Shown here: in pieces, positions 54,073 through 62,804 of the stretch
Layout of the letters: each line of letters opens with the position of its first letter
Position numbering within the stretch: position 1 is the stretch's first letter
Source of the DNA: Rhodovulum bhavnagarense
Lineage (GTDB): Bacteria; Pseudomonadota; Alphaproteobacteria; Rhodobacterales; Rhodobacteraceae
Length of the DNA: 64,000 nucleotides
Direction: 5' to 3'
NCBI RefSeq assembly: GCF_004343505.1
Contig: NZ_SLXU01000006.1
Coordinates: 62,001 to 126,000, forward strand
Translations under genes and position numbers: made by a program
The notes under the pieces: generated by a model
Seen by the model: the letters and a program-made list of their open reading frames with translations, nothing else
The model's database searches: none
What the model was told of the DNA's origin: nothing

Positions 54073-55530
54073 ATGAGCCTGAGCGCGTCGCTTTCCAATG
54101 CACTGTCCGGTCTGAGCCTTGCAACCCGCGGGGCACAGGTGGTCTCTTTGAATGTCGCCAACGCCACGACCGCGGGCTACGGGCGGCGCGTGATCGAACC
54201 CACGGTCGCAACGCTGGACGGGTCCGGCGCCGGCGTGCGGATCGGGGATGTGCGGCGTGAAAGCGATCCGTTGCTGATCGCCTGGCGCCGCGATGCCGAG
54301 GCAGAGTCGCAACGGACTGAAATCCGCACTTCCGCTCTTGATACGCTCGAGGCCGCATTCGGCACGCCGGAGCAGGGCGATGGCCTGACCGCCCGGCTGG
54401 CCGATCTGGACAATGCATTGATCCTGGCCGCAAGCCGCCCCGACAGCGACACCCGGCTTGCCGATGTTCTGGCGGCGGCCCAGACCCTGGCGGAGAGTTT
54501 CAACACGGCCTCGGATCGGGTCCAGACCCTTCGTCAAGAGGCGGAAACCGCGATTGCCACCGAAATCGAACGCATGACCACGGCATTGGCGCGGATCGCC
54601 GATCTAAATGCCGGGATTGTTGCCGCCCAGGCCGGCGGGCGGGATGCCAATGCGCTTCTGGATCAGCGCCAGTCCTTGGTCGATACGCTGGCCGGGATCG
54701 TTCCTCTTCGTGAATATGCGCGCGATGGTGGCGCAATCGCTCTTTATTCCGCGTCAGGGGCGACCCTGCTTGATGGCGAAGCGGCGGTGCTGGACTTTGC
54801 CGCCGTCAATACCGTCACCGCCGACATGACCTTGGCCTCGGGTGCGCTGTCGCATCCGACCCTGAACGGCACACCGGCCCCTGTCACCGGCCCGACAGGA
54901 CCGCTCTGTGGCGGGCGGCTAGAGGCGCTGTTCGATCAGCGCGACCGGCTCGCGCCCACCGCGCAGGTTGCTCTCGACGCTCTGGCCCAGACCCTGGTCG
55001 AACGGTTCTCGGCCGCGGGGCTCGATCCGACCGTTTCAACCGGCGCGCCCGGCCTGTTCACCGATGCCGGTGCCGCACCTGGGCCAGGCCCTGCGCCCGG
55101 CCTTTCCGGCCGGCTTGCTGTCAATGCGGCCGCGGACCCGGGTGAGGGCGGCGCGCTCTGGCGGTTGCGCGATGGTCTCGGCGCGGTGTCGGCGGGGCCC
55201 GTCGGCGACGGTCGCCTGCTGTCGGCGATGGCCGACCGTCTATCAACCGCGCAGACAGTCCTGTCTGGCCCCCATGCCGGGCGCAGCCTGTCCTTGCACG
55301 CCCTCGCCGGTGAAAGTGCTGGTCACCAGTCGGTTCAGGCCGCGGCCGCGGCCGATGATGCCGCCTTTGCCGCCGCCCGCACCGCCTCCTTGCGCATGCA
55401 AGAGGCCAGCCTCGGCGTCGACAGCGATGCCGAGCTTCAGTCGCTCCTGCAATTCGAGAAACTCTATTCCGCGAATGCCCGGGTGCTTCAGGTGGTCAAT
55501 GACATGTTCGAAAAGATATTGGGAATTTGA
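54073..55530 (+). CDS. flgK: Flagellar hook-associated protein 1 FlgK
   Basis: First hook-filament junction protein. The 485-residue protein has the N-terminal LSLATRGAQVVSLNVANATT motif with TAGYGRRVIEPTV, a domain rich in coiled coil (LRQEAETAIATEIERMTTAL), and DANALLDQRQSLVDTLAGIVP, which is diagnostic of FlgK. The C-terminal helix is LLQFEKLYSANARVLQVVND. Three bases separate it from flgL. Confidence 0.94.
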   Translation: MSLSASLSNALSGLSLATRGAQVVSLNVANATTAGYGRRVIEPTVATLDGSGAGVRIGDVRRESDPLLIAWRRDAEAESQRTEIRTSALDTLEAAFGTPEQGDGLTARLADLDNALILAASRPDSDTRLADVLAAAQTLAESFNTASDRVQTLRQEAETAIATEIERMTTALARIADLNAGIVAAQAGGRDANALLDQRQSLVDTLAGIVPLREYARDGGAIALYSASGATLLDGEAAVLDFAAVNTVTADMTLASGALSHPTLNGTPAPVTGPTGPLCGGRLEALFDQRDRLAPTAQVALDALAQTLVERFSAAGLDPTVSTGAPGLFTDAGAAPGPGPAPGLSGRLAVNAAADPGEGGALWRLRDGLGAVSAGPVGDGRLLSAMADRLSTAQTVLSGPHAGRSLSLHALAGESAGHQSVQAAAAADDAAFAAARTASLRMQEASLGVDSDAELQSLLQFEKLYSANARVLQVVNDMFEKILGI

Positions 55531-55533
55531 CGC

Positions 55534-56547
55534 ATGGAGATGTCTTCGATCGGTGATCTTTCGCGCGGCCTGATGATGCGCCGCCAACAGTCTGCCCTGA
55601 AAACAGAAATTTCCGCCTTGTCCGCGGCGCTTGCAACCGGGCAGAAACAGGATTTACGCTCCGATCTTCGGGGCGATTTCGGTCCCCTTGCCGCCATGAA
55701 CCAGAGGCTGGGCGTGCTTGACGCCTACGATCATGCAGTCGGCGAGGCGGCCGCGTTCTTCGGGACCGTACAGGCCGCGCTTGGTGCTTTGGGCGATGGC
55801 GCACAGGAAGTCGGGCGGGCTCTTGCCGCTTCGGGCGGGTCGTTGACGCCGTCGACGCTTGATATCCATGCCGATCAGGCCAACAGCCTGTTCGATCAGG
55901 CCGTTGGCTGGTTGAATACCCAGGTTGCCGGGCGGTCGCTCTTTGCCGGGGCGGCAACTGACGGGCCCGCCCTAGAACCCGCCGCCGATATCCGGGCCGC
56001 CCTGGCCGCCGAGGTCGCCGGCCTGACAACTGCCGGTGATATCCGTGACGCCGTCCGCGGGTGGTTTCACACCCCCGGCGGCGGGTTCGAAACGCTGGCC
56101 TATCGAGGCAGCCCTCAGCCCGCCGGACCTTTGGTCTTGGCGCTGGGCGAAAAGGTCGAACAGCCCGTTCTGGCAAGTGATCCTGCGCTGCGCGAGCTTT
56201 TGTGCGGTCTCGCGCTTGCCTCTTTCGTGGGCGAGGATGGCGGCCTGGGGCTGGGTGCGGGTGAACGATCCGCCTTGGCGGGCATGGCCGGGAACACCGT
56301 GCTAGACGCGGCGCAGGGGGTCATCCTGCTCGGTGCCAGTGTCGGTATGGGCGAGGCTCTGATCGAAAGTATCGGCGCCGCCAACGCGGCCGAACGTGTC
56401 AGCCTGCAAGCTGCGCGCAATCGGCTCACCGCGGCCGATCCCTATGAAACCGCCACCGCGCTGGAACAGGCGCAAACCCGTCTTGAAACGCTTTACGCGA
56501 TCACGGCGCGGCTGTCGCGGCTCAGCCTTGCGGATTACCTGTCATGA
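55534..56547 (+). CDS. flgL: Flagellar hook-associated protein 3 FlgL
   Basis: Second hook-filament junction protein, related to flagellin. The 337-residue protein opens with SSIGDLSRGLMMRRQQSALK and has the flagellin-like LFDQAVGWLNTQVAGRSLFA (20 residues) stretch. Its C-terminal helices ALEQAQTRLETLYAITARLSR resemble the flagellin D0 region. Its N terminus lacks the longer flagellin signature, fitting FlgL. It overlaps flgI by four bases (ATGA). An ATG at 55540 is a less likely start because GGAG would touch it. Confidence 0.88.
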   Translation: MEMSSIGDLSRGLMMRRQQSALKTEISALSAALATGQKQDLRSDLRGDFGPLAAMNQRLGVLDAYDHAVGEAAAFFGTVQAALGALGDGAQEVGRALAASGGSLTPSTLDIHADQANSLFDQAVGWLNTQVAGRSLFAGAATDGPALEPAADIRAALAAEVAGLTTAGDIRDAVRGWFHTPGGGFETLAYRGSPQPAGPLVLALGEKVEQPVLASDPALRELLCGLALASFVGEDGGLGLGAGERSALAGMAGNTVLDAAQGVILLGASVGMGEALIESIGAANAAERVSLQAARNRLTAADPYETATALEQAQTRLETLYAITARLSRLSLADYLS

Positions 56548-57647
56548 TCGGCCGGGTGCTGATGCTGGTCCTGGCGTTCCTGGCCGCGTGGCCGGTGGCT
56601 GCGGCGCCGATCCGCATCAAGGATCTCGTCGAATTCGACGGGGTGCGTGGCAACGACCTCGTCGGTTACGGGTTGGTCGTGGGCCTGAACGGGACGGGTG
56701 ACGGGATTCGTAACGCGCCGTTTACCGAAGAGATCATGTCGACCATCCTTGAACGGCTGGGCGTGAATGTCGCCGGCGAACAGTTTCGACCACGCAATGT
56801 CGCGGCGGTGTTCGTGACGGCCAGCTTGCCGCCCTTTTCCCGTGCGGGGTCGCAGATCGACGTTACCGTTTCTGCCATCGGCGACGCGAAAAGCCTTTTG
56901 GGTGGAACTCTCGTGATGACACCGCTCAACGCGGCGGATGGTCAGATCTACGCCGTGGCTCAAGGGTCGATCATCGCCGGGGGTGCCGCCGCCGAAGGGG
57001 CGGCCGCGACTGTCGTGCAGGGCGTTCCGACCTCTGGTACGATTCCGTCCGGCGCGCGGGTCGAGCGAGAGGTCGGTTTCGATTTTGCCAACCTGTCGCG
57101 CGTGCGCCTGGCCCTGCGGACGCCAGATTTCACGACGGCCGACCGGATCGAACGCGCGATCAATCGTGATTTTGGCCACCGGGTCGCACAGATGTTGGAT
57201 GCCGGGACCGTGACCCTCGATATCGGCGCGACCCGCGCGCGCTCTCCCGCCCACGCGCTGAGCCGGGTCGAGAACATCACCGTCGAACCAGAGCGCAAGG
57301 CCCGCGTCGTCGTGGATCAGCGATCGGGAACGATCGTGATGGGCGACAATGTCCGGATCTCGCGCGTGGCGGTGTCGCAGGGCAACCTGACGCTTCGGAT
57401 CGAGGAACAACCGCTCGTGGTTCAGCCCAACCCGTTCTCTGAGGGCGAGACGGTCGTGGTCCCGCGCACCCGGGCCGCCCTGGACGAAGAACCGGGCATC
57501 GGTCTCGCCGAGGTTCCGGGGGGAACCTCGTTGTCTCAGGTCGTGTCGGGGCTGAATGCATTGGGCGTGGCACCGCGCGACATGATCGACATCCTCAAGA
57601 GCATAAAGGCGGCTGGCGCGTTGCACGCGGAATTCATCGTGCGTTAA
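56544..57647 (+). CDS. flgI: Flagellar P-ring protein FlgI
   Basis: Builds the P ring around the rod in the peptidoglycan layer. The 367-residue protein has a signal peptide (about 1-20, ending in VAAAP), then IRIKDLVEFDGVRGNDLVGY and GLVVGLNGTGDG, NVAAVFVTASLPPFSRAGSQ (20 residues), the DVTVSAIGDAKSLLGGTLV stretch, and the C-terminal LNALGVAPRDMIDILKSIK. It closes the motB-to-flgI rightward unit. A 368-bp gap separates it from convergent fliP. Confidence 0.96.
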   Translation: MIGRVLMLVLAFLAAWPVAAAPIRIKDLVEFDGVRGNDLVGYGLVVGLNGTGDGIRNAPFTEEIMSTILERLGVNVAGEQFRPRNVAAVFVTASLPPFSRAGSQIDVTVSAIGDAKSLLGGTLVMTPLNAADGQIYAVAQGSIIAGGAAAEGAAATVVQGVPTSGTIPSGARVEREVGFDFANLSRVRLALRTPDFTTADRIERAINRDFGHRVAQMLDAGTVTLDIGATRARSPAHALSRVENITVEPERKARVVVDQRSGTIVMGDNVRISRVAVSQGNLTLRIEEQPLVVQPNPFSEGETVVVPRTRAALDEEPGIGLAEVPGGTSLSQVVSGLNALGVAPRDMIDILKSIKAAGALHAEFIVR

Positions 57648-58015
57648 TGCCGGGGTGCGTTATACTTCTCCGCCCGGACCGCCCCGATCGATCCGTCGCA
57701 TGCACCATCTGCGCGATGCCCTGTTCTCGCGCGCCGAGTCAGGCCGGGCATTCGCGCCCGGACATGATGGCGTGATCTTGGCCACGCTTGCCTTGACCGC
57801 CAATAGTGCAGGTCAATCGGTCTGAAATGACGGGGCGTCAATGGCGGCGGTGCCCCGCTCCGGGTGTTGTCCGGTGGTAGGCGTATGGCCAACTCTGCCC
57901 TCTCGCCAATTCGCGATCCGGTTCGCCCACGCGGGGGATCGTCATCCTGTCGTCTTTCACGACCCATGTGACGGTGGGGCGTGCCCTCGCTTTCGGGGCC
58001 CGGGTTGAACCGATC
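57648..58015. other. Gap between convergent flgI and fliP
   Basis: No strong gene is seen. A 41-codon frame at 57700-57825 on the plus strand (starting MHHLRDALFSRAESGRAF) has no clear ribosome site and is only a weak candidate. No terminator with a good U-tract is visible on either strand. A CtrA-like match at its right end overlaps the fliP stop and is probably chance. Confidence 0.5.
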
Positions 58016-58750
58016 TTAACCTGCCGGGAAATAGCCCCGCACCAGCGCCTCCGAAATCAGCCTCCAGCCGTCGGCGACCACGAAAAAGGCAAGCTTGAAA
58101 GGCAGTGCCACCATTACGGGTGGTACCATCATCATGCCCATCGACATCAGAACGGCCGCAACCACGAGGTCGATGATCAGGAAGGGCAGAAAGATCAGGA
58201 ACCCGATCTGGAAGGCGCGCGCGATCTCTGTCAACAGGAAGGATGGCACCAGAACAGAAAGCGGTACGGCCTCGGCCGTGATCGGCGGCGCCTCGGGGCG
58301 AAGACTGGCCATCGCGGCCAGTGTTTCTGGTTCGGTCCGGGCAATCATGAAGATGCGGAACGGCTTGACGACAAGGGGGATCGCGGCATCGACGGGCAGC
58401 GTTTCTTGGACCATCGGCTGGATGCCTTGTGTCCAGGCCTGGTTAAAGGTTGGCTCCATCACGAAATAGGTCAGGAACAGCGCCAGGCTCACAAGCAACA
58501 TGTTGGGTGGCGATTGCTGCAACCCGATCGCCTGTCGCAGAATCGAAAGGACCGTGACGATGAAGGGAAAACAGGTCACCATGATCGCAAGCCCCGGCGC
58601 AAGGCTGAGCACAGTGACCAGCAGGATCAATTGCACCCCGCGCCCGGCCAGTGACCCGCCCTCGCCCAGCGAGATCGAGATTTCCTGGGCGGGGGCGGGC
58701 AGGGTCATGAGGCCAAGGAAAAGAGCGGCAAAGGCCAGGCGCGCGCCCAT
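58016..58750 (-). CDS. fliP: Flagellar export gate protein FliP
   Basis: Core of the flagellar type III export gate in the inner membrane. The 244-residue protein has a cleavable signal (about 1-21), four membrane helices, FIVTVLSILRQAIGLQQSPP with the conserved QxPPN pattern, FLLTEIARAFQIGFLIFLPF (20 residues), and the C-terminal SMGMMMVPPVMVALPFKLAF. It is the last gene of the fliF-fliH-fliN-fliP unit. The partners FliQ and FliR are not in the window. Confidence 0.96.
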   Translation of the reverse strand: MGARLAFAALFLGLMTLPAPAQEISISLGEGGSLAGRGVQLILLVTVLSLAPGLAIMVTCFPFIVTVLSILRQAIGLQQSPPNMLLVSLALFLTYFVMEPTFNQAWTQGIQPMVQETLPVDAAIPLVVKPFRIFMIARTEPETLAAMASLRPEAPPITAEAVPLSVLVPSFLLTEIARAFQIGFLIFLPFLIIDLVVAAVLMSMGMMMVPPVMVALPFKLAFFVVADGWRLISEALVRGYFPAG

Positions 58751-58753
58751 CGT

Positions 58754-59035
58754 TCAACCCGCCGCGCGCGTGTCGAGAATCTCGGTCAGACGCACGGCGA
58801 TCTGGCCGGGATTGTTTTCGACCTCTTGCAGGGCGCCGCGGGCGATCAGCCGGTCACCGATGAAAAGTTCGACCGGGTCGTCGAGCTTGCGGTCGAGGGA
58901 CAGAATCGCGCCCTGTTCCATGCCCAGAAGGTCGCGCAAGAGCGGTCGCGCCTGACCGACCGAGACGGTTATTTCGACAGGCACCTGGTCCAGGAAAGAC
59001 GGGCCCAGTGCGGTATTGGGGGTGGGGTTAGCCAT
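58754..59035 (-). CDS. fliN: Flagellar switch protein FliN
   Basis: Component of the C ring that sets rotation direction. The 93-residue protein is a single SpoA/FliN domain: FLDQVPVEITVSVGQARPLL, LLGMEQGAILSLDRKLDDPV, and ELFIGDRLIARGALQEVENN followed by a short tail. ATG 59035 overlaps the fliH end by eight bases; an open frame upstream to 59173 lies inside fliH and is not supported. It stops three bases before fliP. Confidence 0.93.
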   Translation of the reverse strand: MANPTPNTALGPSFLDQVPVEITVSVGQARPLLRDLLGMEQGAILSLDRKLDDPVELFIGDRLIARGALQEVENNPGQIAVRLTEILDTRAAG

Positions 59036-59606
59036 GGCGGCGTGTCTCCTCTGTATTGGGGGCCAGAAAATCGTCGAGTGCCGTTCCCAGGTCGCGCAGC
59101 ATCGCATCCAGATCGATTTCGCGGGCCTGTCGCGGGGTGGACAAAAGTGCCTGGCCCGGGCCAAGCGAGTCATCCCTGATAAGTGTCAGGGGCAGGTTGG
59201 GCATATCCGCCAGCAAGGGTTCCAGCGCGGGGGCATTTTCCGGGCAAACGTGCAGTTCCAGCGGGCGGTCGGCCAGGTCCCGGGCAAGCGGTAAAACGCT
59301 GTCGGCCACGGTCCGGGCGAACCCCTTGGAGGCGAGCGTTGGCAAGACGCAATCCACCATCGCGCTCAGTAATGGGGCAAGGCCGCCCATGATATGCGCG
59401 CGCGCCTCGTGATAGCCAAAGGCCATGTCACCGAGTGTCTTGCCGAATTCGGCTGTGATGTGGTCCTGTGCCTGGGCCTCGGCGGCCGCCGCATCGTCCC
59501 ATCCGGCCTTGTAGCCTTCCTCGTAAGCGCGCAGCCGGTCCTCGGCCTGGGGCAGGGGTTCGTCATCGGCACGGGCGGCGAAATCTTCCAGTGGAAAAGC
59601 CCGCAT
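59028..59606 (-). CDS. fliH: FliH-like flagellar export regulator
   Basis: FliH binds and holds back the export ATPase FliI. The 192-residue protein has an N-terminal segment with LRAYEEGYKAGWDDAAAAEA, the typical glycine-spaced helix, a long helix to about 110, and a C-terminal domain with ADRPLELHVCPENAPALEPL. Sequence similarity is weak, as is normal for FliH, and the call rests on this pattern and on its place between fliF and fliN. The FliI gene is not in the window. Start and stop overlap fliF and fliN. Confidence 0.8.
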   Translation of the reverse strand: MRAFPLEDFAARADDEPLPQAEDRLRAYEEGYKAGWDDAAAAEAQAQDHITAEFGKTLGDMAFGYHEARAHIMGGLAPLLSAMVDCVLPTLASKGFARTVADSVLPLARDLADRPLELHVCPENAPALEPLLADMPNLPLTLIRDDSLGPGQALLSTPRQAREIDLDAMLRDLGTALDDFLAPNTEETRRHG

Positions 59607-61183
59607 CAGGCCCGCTCCGCGGTGTCTTCCATCCAGCTACGCAGGATGGCCATGCTTTCCTCGCGCCGCTCGGTGATGGCCTCGCGCAGGCGGGCAACGG
59701 GGTCTTCGCCGGGGGCGGGCAGGCTTGCCACCGCAAGTCCATCGGTATCATCCGGATGACCGCTATCGACAGGGTCGATTTCGCCGCTCAGCCAGGCCTG
59801 TGCCCCCGCGGGCCCGGTCGGGGCGGGCAGGCCGGGTGGCAATCGGTGCGACCCCGACAGGATCGGACGGATCACGAAAAGCCCGAGAACCATTGCCACG
59901 ATGGCCAGAATCGCAAGTTGAATCATCGTCATCGGGTCGAGGCGAAGCGGTTCAAACCAGGCGGTGCGCGGTCCGGTTCCGTCCTCTGCAGGTGCCTCAA
60001 GGGGCATGGATTTCAGCGTGATGACATCGCCGCGCGCCTCGTCATAGCCGACGGCGGATGCGATCAGGTCGCGCAGGTCCGATAACGCCTCCTCGGGCAG
60101 GGGCGCCCATATGGGTGTGCCATCCGGCCCCTGTTCGGTCGTCCCGCCGACCAGGACGGCGATGCTCAACCGGCGGATCGCGCCGGGCAGACGCAGGATC
60201 TCGCGCTCGGTCTCGGAAATGTCGTAATTGACGCGCTCGCGGGTTTCCGTTTCGCGCTGCTGGCTGCTGCGCGCGGTGCCGGCATCGCCGTCGGGAAGAT
60301 TGCTGGCAACGGTAACGGCGCCGCCGCCGGTATCGTTGGCGGTCGTCGCGCGTTCCTCGGTCTCGGCGCTGATGGCGACGCGTGCCTCGGGGTCGACACG
60401 GCGTTCGCGGATCGATTCCGTCTCTGTTTCGGTTTCTATGCTGATCTCGACCACGGCCCGGCCCGGTCCAAGGCGCGCGGTCAGGATCCGTTCCAGCCGC
60501 GCCTTGAGTGCGGCCTCGCGGCTATCGGCAAGAACGCCCTGCGCCGTGTCATCGGCAATGACGGTGCCGCGGTCGCCGTCGATCACCGAAACATCCTCGG
60601 GCGCAAGCCCCGCAACGCTTGAGGCCACCAGGTAGCGTAGCGCGCGCGCCTGCCGTGGTGCGATCCCGCTGCCGGCGGCGCGCACGGTCACCGCCGCGGA
60701 CGGGGCGATATCGCGGGCAAAGGGCCGGGACGAGGGCGTCGCGATATGTACCCGAGCCGCCCGATAGGCCGGGTTAGCCAGAATCGTGCGGGCGAGTTCA
60801 CCCTCTTTTGCGCGCCAATAGGCGGCATCGAACATCTGTGACGTGGTGGCAAACCCCGACAGCCCGTCCAGCAATTCATAGCCCGCCGGACCATTGGCCG
60901 GCAGCCCCTCGCTGGCCAGGGTCAGCCTCAGGCCATCGCGTTGCCGCGCATCGGCATAGATCGCGCTGCCGCGTACCTCGTAGGCGATGCCGCCCTGATC
61001 GAGGGCGCGCAGTATCTCGCCCGCGGCGGCGGGGTCGAGCCCTGAATAAAGAAGCGCCAGCCGCGGTGATCCGGCCATGCGCGACAGTCCCAGGACCGCC
61101 GCGAAAACGACAACTGTGGTGATCGCGACGATCACCTTCTGGCGATGTGTCAATCCATTCCAGACTGCGATGACCTGCTGCAC
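59606..61183 (-). CDS. fliF: Flagellar MS-ring protein FliF
   Basis: Forms the MS ring in the inner membrane, the base on which the flagellum is built. The 525-residue protein has membrane helices near residues 15-35 and 440-460, a PrgK/YscJ-type ring-building domain with LYSGLDPAAAGEILRALDQG (20 residues), ARVHIATPSSRPF and the VDGDRGTVI-like VIDGDRGTVI. The C-terminal FliG-binding tail contains EESMAILRSWMEDTAE. The GTG at 61183 has GGAG upstream. It begins the leftward unit divergent from fliL. Confidence 0.94.
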   Translation of the reverse strand: MQQVIAVWNGLTHRQKVIVAITTVVVFAAVLGLSRMAGSPRLALLYSGLDPAAAGEILRALDQGGIAYEVRGSAIYADARQRDGLRLTLASEGLPANGPAGYELLDGLSGFATTSQMFDAAYWRAKEGELARTILANPAYRAARVHIATPSSRPFARDIAPSAAVTVRAAGSGIAPRQARALRYLVASSVAGLAPEDVSVIDGDRGTVIADDTAQGVLADSREAALKARLERILTARLGPGRAVVEISIETETETESIRERRVDPEARVAISAETEERATTANDTGGGAVTVASNLPDGDAGTARSSQQRETETRERVNYDISETEREILRLPGAIRRLSIAVLVGGTTEQGPDGTPIWAPLPEEALSDLRDLIASAVGYDEARGDVITLKSMPLEAPAEDGTGPRTAWFEPLRLDPMTMIQLAILAIVAMVLGLFVIRPILSGSHRLPPGLPAPTGPAGAQAWLSGEIDPVDSGHPDDTDGLAVASLPAPGEDPVARLREAITERREESMAILRSWMEDTAERA

Positions 61184-61246
61184 CTCGACGTCTCCCGATC
61201 AGGGGGCACTTGCCCCGGTGGCAAGGCCAACCTGCGCTGGGGCGCC

Positions 61247-61261
61247 TTAAGATTCGGTTAG
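61247..61261. promoter_or_regulatory. CtrA-like box between fliF and fliL (one mismatch)
   Basis: TTAA-GATTCGG-TTAG lies in the 120-bp divergent gap, 42 bp before the fliL ATG and 63 bp before the fliF GTG. It could control both units. Confidence 0.6.
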
Positions 61262-61303
61262 TCCGCATCAGGCTATGCACAGCCATCGGAGAGGAGCCCG
61301 CCC

Positions 61304-61783
61304 ATGGCCGCAGACGACATGACCACGCCGGAAAACCCGTCGAAAAAACCACGCAAGCCCCTGATTTTAGGGCTTGTTCTTGCGATCTTGCTGGGCGGCG
61401 GCGGGTTCTACGCCGCCTATTCGGGCCTGATTCCCGCAGGCGGCCATGCCGCTGCGCCCACATCGGAGGACACGGCATTTGCCGATATCGCATTCCTGCC
61501 GCTTGATCCGCTGATCATCTCGCTCGGGGCGGATGCGGGCAGCCGCCACCTGCGATTCGCGGCAGAGCTCGAGGTGGATGCCGCCCGGCAGGCCGAGGTC
61601 GCGCATCTCAAGCCCAGGGTTCTTGACGTGCTTAACAGCTATTTGCGCGCCATCGATCTTGCGGAACTGGACGATCCCGGCGCGCTCATCCGGTTGCGGT
61701 CACAGATGCTGCGGCGTGTCCAGATGGTGACCGGTCCTGGCCGCGTGCGCGATCTGTTGGTGACCGAGTTCGTATTCAATTGA
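61304..61783 (+). CDS. fliL: Flagellar basal body-associated protein FliL
   Basis: Membrane protein around the stator that supports torque. The 159-residue protein has one membrane helix (about 20-40, LILGLVLAILLGGGGFYAAY), a short linker, and the FliL domain with FLPLDPLIISL, HLRFAAELEVD, VLDVLNSYLRAIDLAEL, and the closing VRDLLVTEFVFN. GAGAGGAG lies upstream of the ATG. It is the first gene of the rightward fliL-motA unit. Confidence 0.94.
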   Translation: MAADDMTTPENPSKKPRKPLILGLVLAILLGGGGFYAAYSGLIPAGGHAAAPTSEDTAFADIAFLPLDPLIISLGADAGSRHLRFAAELEVDAARQAEVAHLKPRVLDVLNSYLRAIDLAELDDPGALIRLRSQMLRRVQMVTGPGRVRDLLVTEFVFN

Positions 61784-61794
61784 GGAGTCAGGAA

Positions 61795-62169
61795 ATGACC
61801 TTGATCGCGGATGTTCTGCTTTTGGCGGGTGCGCTGGGCGCGACGTTATATTGTTTCGTACTGGCCCGGCGTTTGCGCCGGTTCACGGATCTGGAAACCG
61901 GGGTTGGGGGCGCGGTTGCCGTGCTTTCGGCGCAGGTGGACGAGATGACAAGGGCGTTGGCCGGGGCGCAGGAATCGGCCGAGGGCTCGACCGACAGTCT
62001 GGCCCGGCTGACCGGCCGCGCCGAAGAGGCCGCGCGCCGGTTGGAACTGCTGGTCGCTGCGCTTCATGATTTGCCCGCGGGGGCTGAATCCGCCACATCG
62101 GCATCACCCGTGCAAGAGACCCCGCAAATGCCAAGCTTTCGCCGTCACGGCGCAGAGCGTGCATCATGA
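61795..62169 (+). CDS. Flagellar-cluster membrane protein, DUF6468-like
   Basis: A 124-residue protein with one N-terminal membrane helix (about 2-22, IADVLLLAGALGATLYCFVL) and a long charged coiled coil after it (FTDLETGVGGAVAVLSAQVD, EEAARRLELLVAALHDL). The layout fits the DUF6468 / PflI group that is found next to fliL in alphaproteobacteria and has been linked to flagellar placement; this is resemblance only. ATG 61795 has GAGGAG eight bases upstream. It overlaps motE by four bases. Confidence 0.68.
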   Translation: MTLIADVLLLAGALGATLYCFVLARRLRRFTDLETGVGGAVAVLSAQVDEMTRALAGAQESAEGSTDSLARLTGRAEEAARRLELLVAALHDLPAGAESATSASPVQETPQMPSFRRHGAERAS

Positions 62170-62741
62170 CCGCCCGCGTGCTTCCGGTGGTGGCCGGCCT
62201 GTTCCTCGTCTCGGTCCTGTTCCGGCTGGGCGATGGCACGGCGCTGGCCTTGGCCGAGGGATTGCGCGACCATGCCACGTCGGTTCCGTCGACCGGACAG
62301 GCCCGTTCGTCACAGGTGGCCTGTCCCGAACCGCCCGACATGGCTGCGGCGCTTGCCGCGCTGCGCGCGCGCGAGGCCCGGATCGTTACCCTCGAAGAGG
62401 CCCTGGCGCAACGCGAGGCCACGCTCGACATTGCGCGCCAAGAGGTCGGACATCAGATATCGCGGCTTTCCCGCGCCGAGGAATCGTTGCGCGCCACGTT
62501 ATCGCTGGCCGACGAGGCCGCCGAGGCCGATCTCGCCACGCTGACCGATGTCTACCAAAGTATGAAACCCGAACAGGCCTCTGCGTTGTTCGCGCAGATG
62601 GCACCGGATTTCGCGGCGGGTTTCCTCGGCCGCATGCAGCCAGAGGCCGCCGCCGCGATCATGGCCGGGCTGGAACCGCAGGTTGCCTATTCGATCAGTG
62701 CCGTGCTGGCCGGACGAAATGCGCGCGCCCCCAAGCAGTGA
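62166..62741 (+). CDS. MotE-family flagellar protein (MgtE-N-like domain)
   Basis: MotE acts in the periplasm as a chaperone for the motility protein MotC in rhizobia. The 191-residue protein has a signal-like N terminus (about 3-24), a charged coiled coil (about 60-125), and a C-terminal MgtE_N/FliG-like helical repeat: VYQSMKPEQASALFAQMAP and AGFLGRMQPEAAAAIMAGL. The call rests on this domain order and on its position before motA. It could be an uncharacterised relative rather than a true MotE. Confidence 0.78.
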   Translation: MTARVLPVVAGLFLVSVLFRLGDGTALALAEGLRDHATSVPSTGQARSSQVACPEPPDMAAALAALRAREARIVTLEEALAQREATLDIARQEVGHQISRLSRAEESLRATLSLADEAAEADLATLTDVYQSMKPEQASALFAQMAPDFAAGFLGRMQPEAAAAIMAGLEPQVAYSISAVLAGRNARAPKQ

Positions 62742-62804
62742 TGAGGCTTTGTTAATGCTTTGCCGCCAGCGTCGCCGCACCGGCCCCCAAAAGGAGAGAC
62801 ACCC

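Noticed and set aside
58005-58019. CtrA-like box TTGA-N7-TTAA
   Set aside because: It overlaps the fliP stop codon between two convergent genes, where no promoter is needed on either strand.
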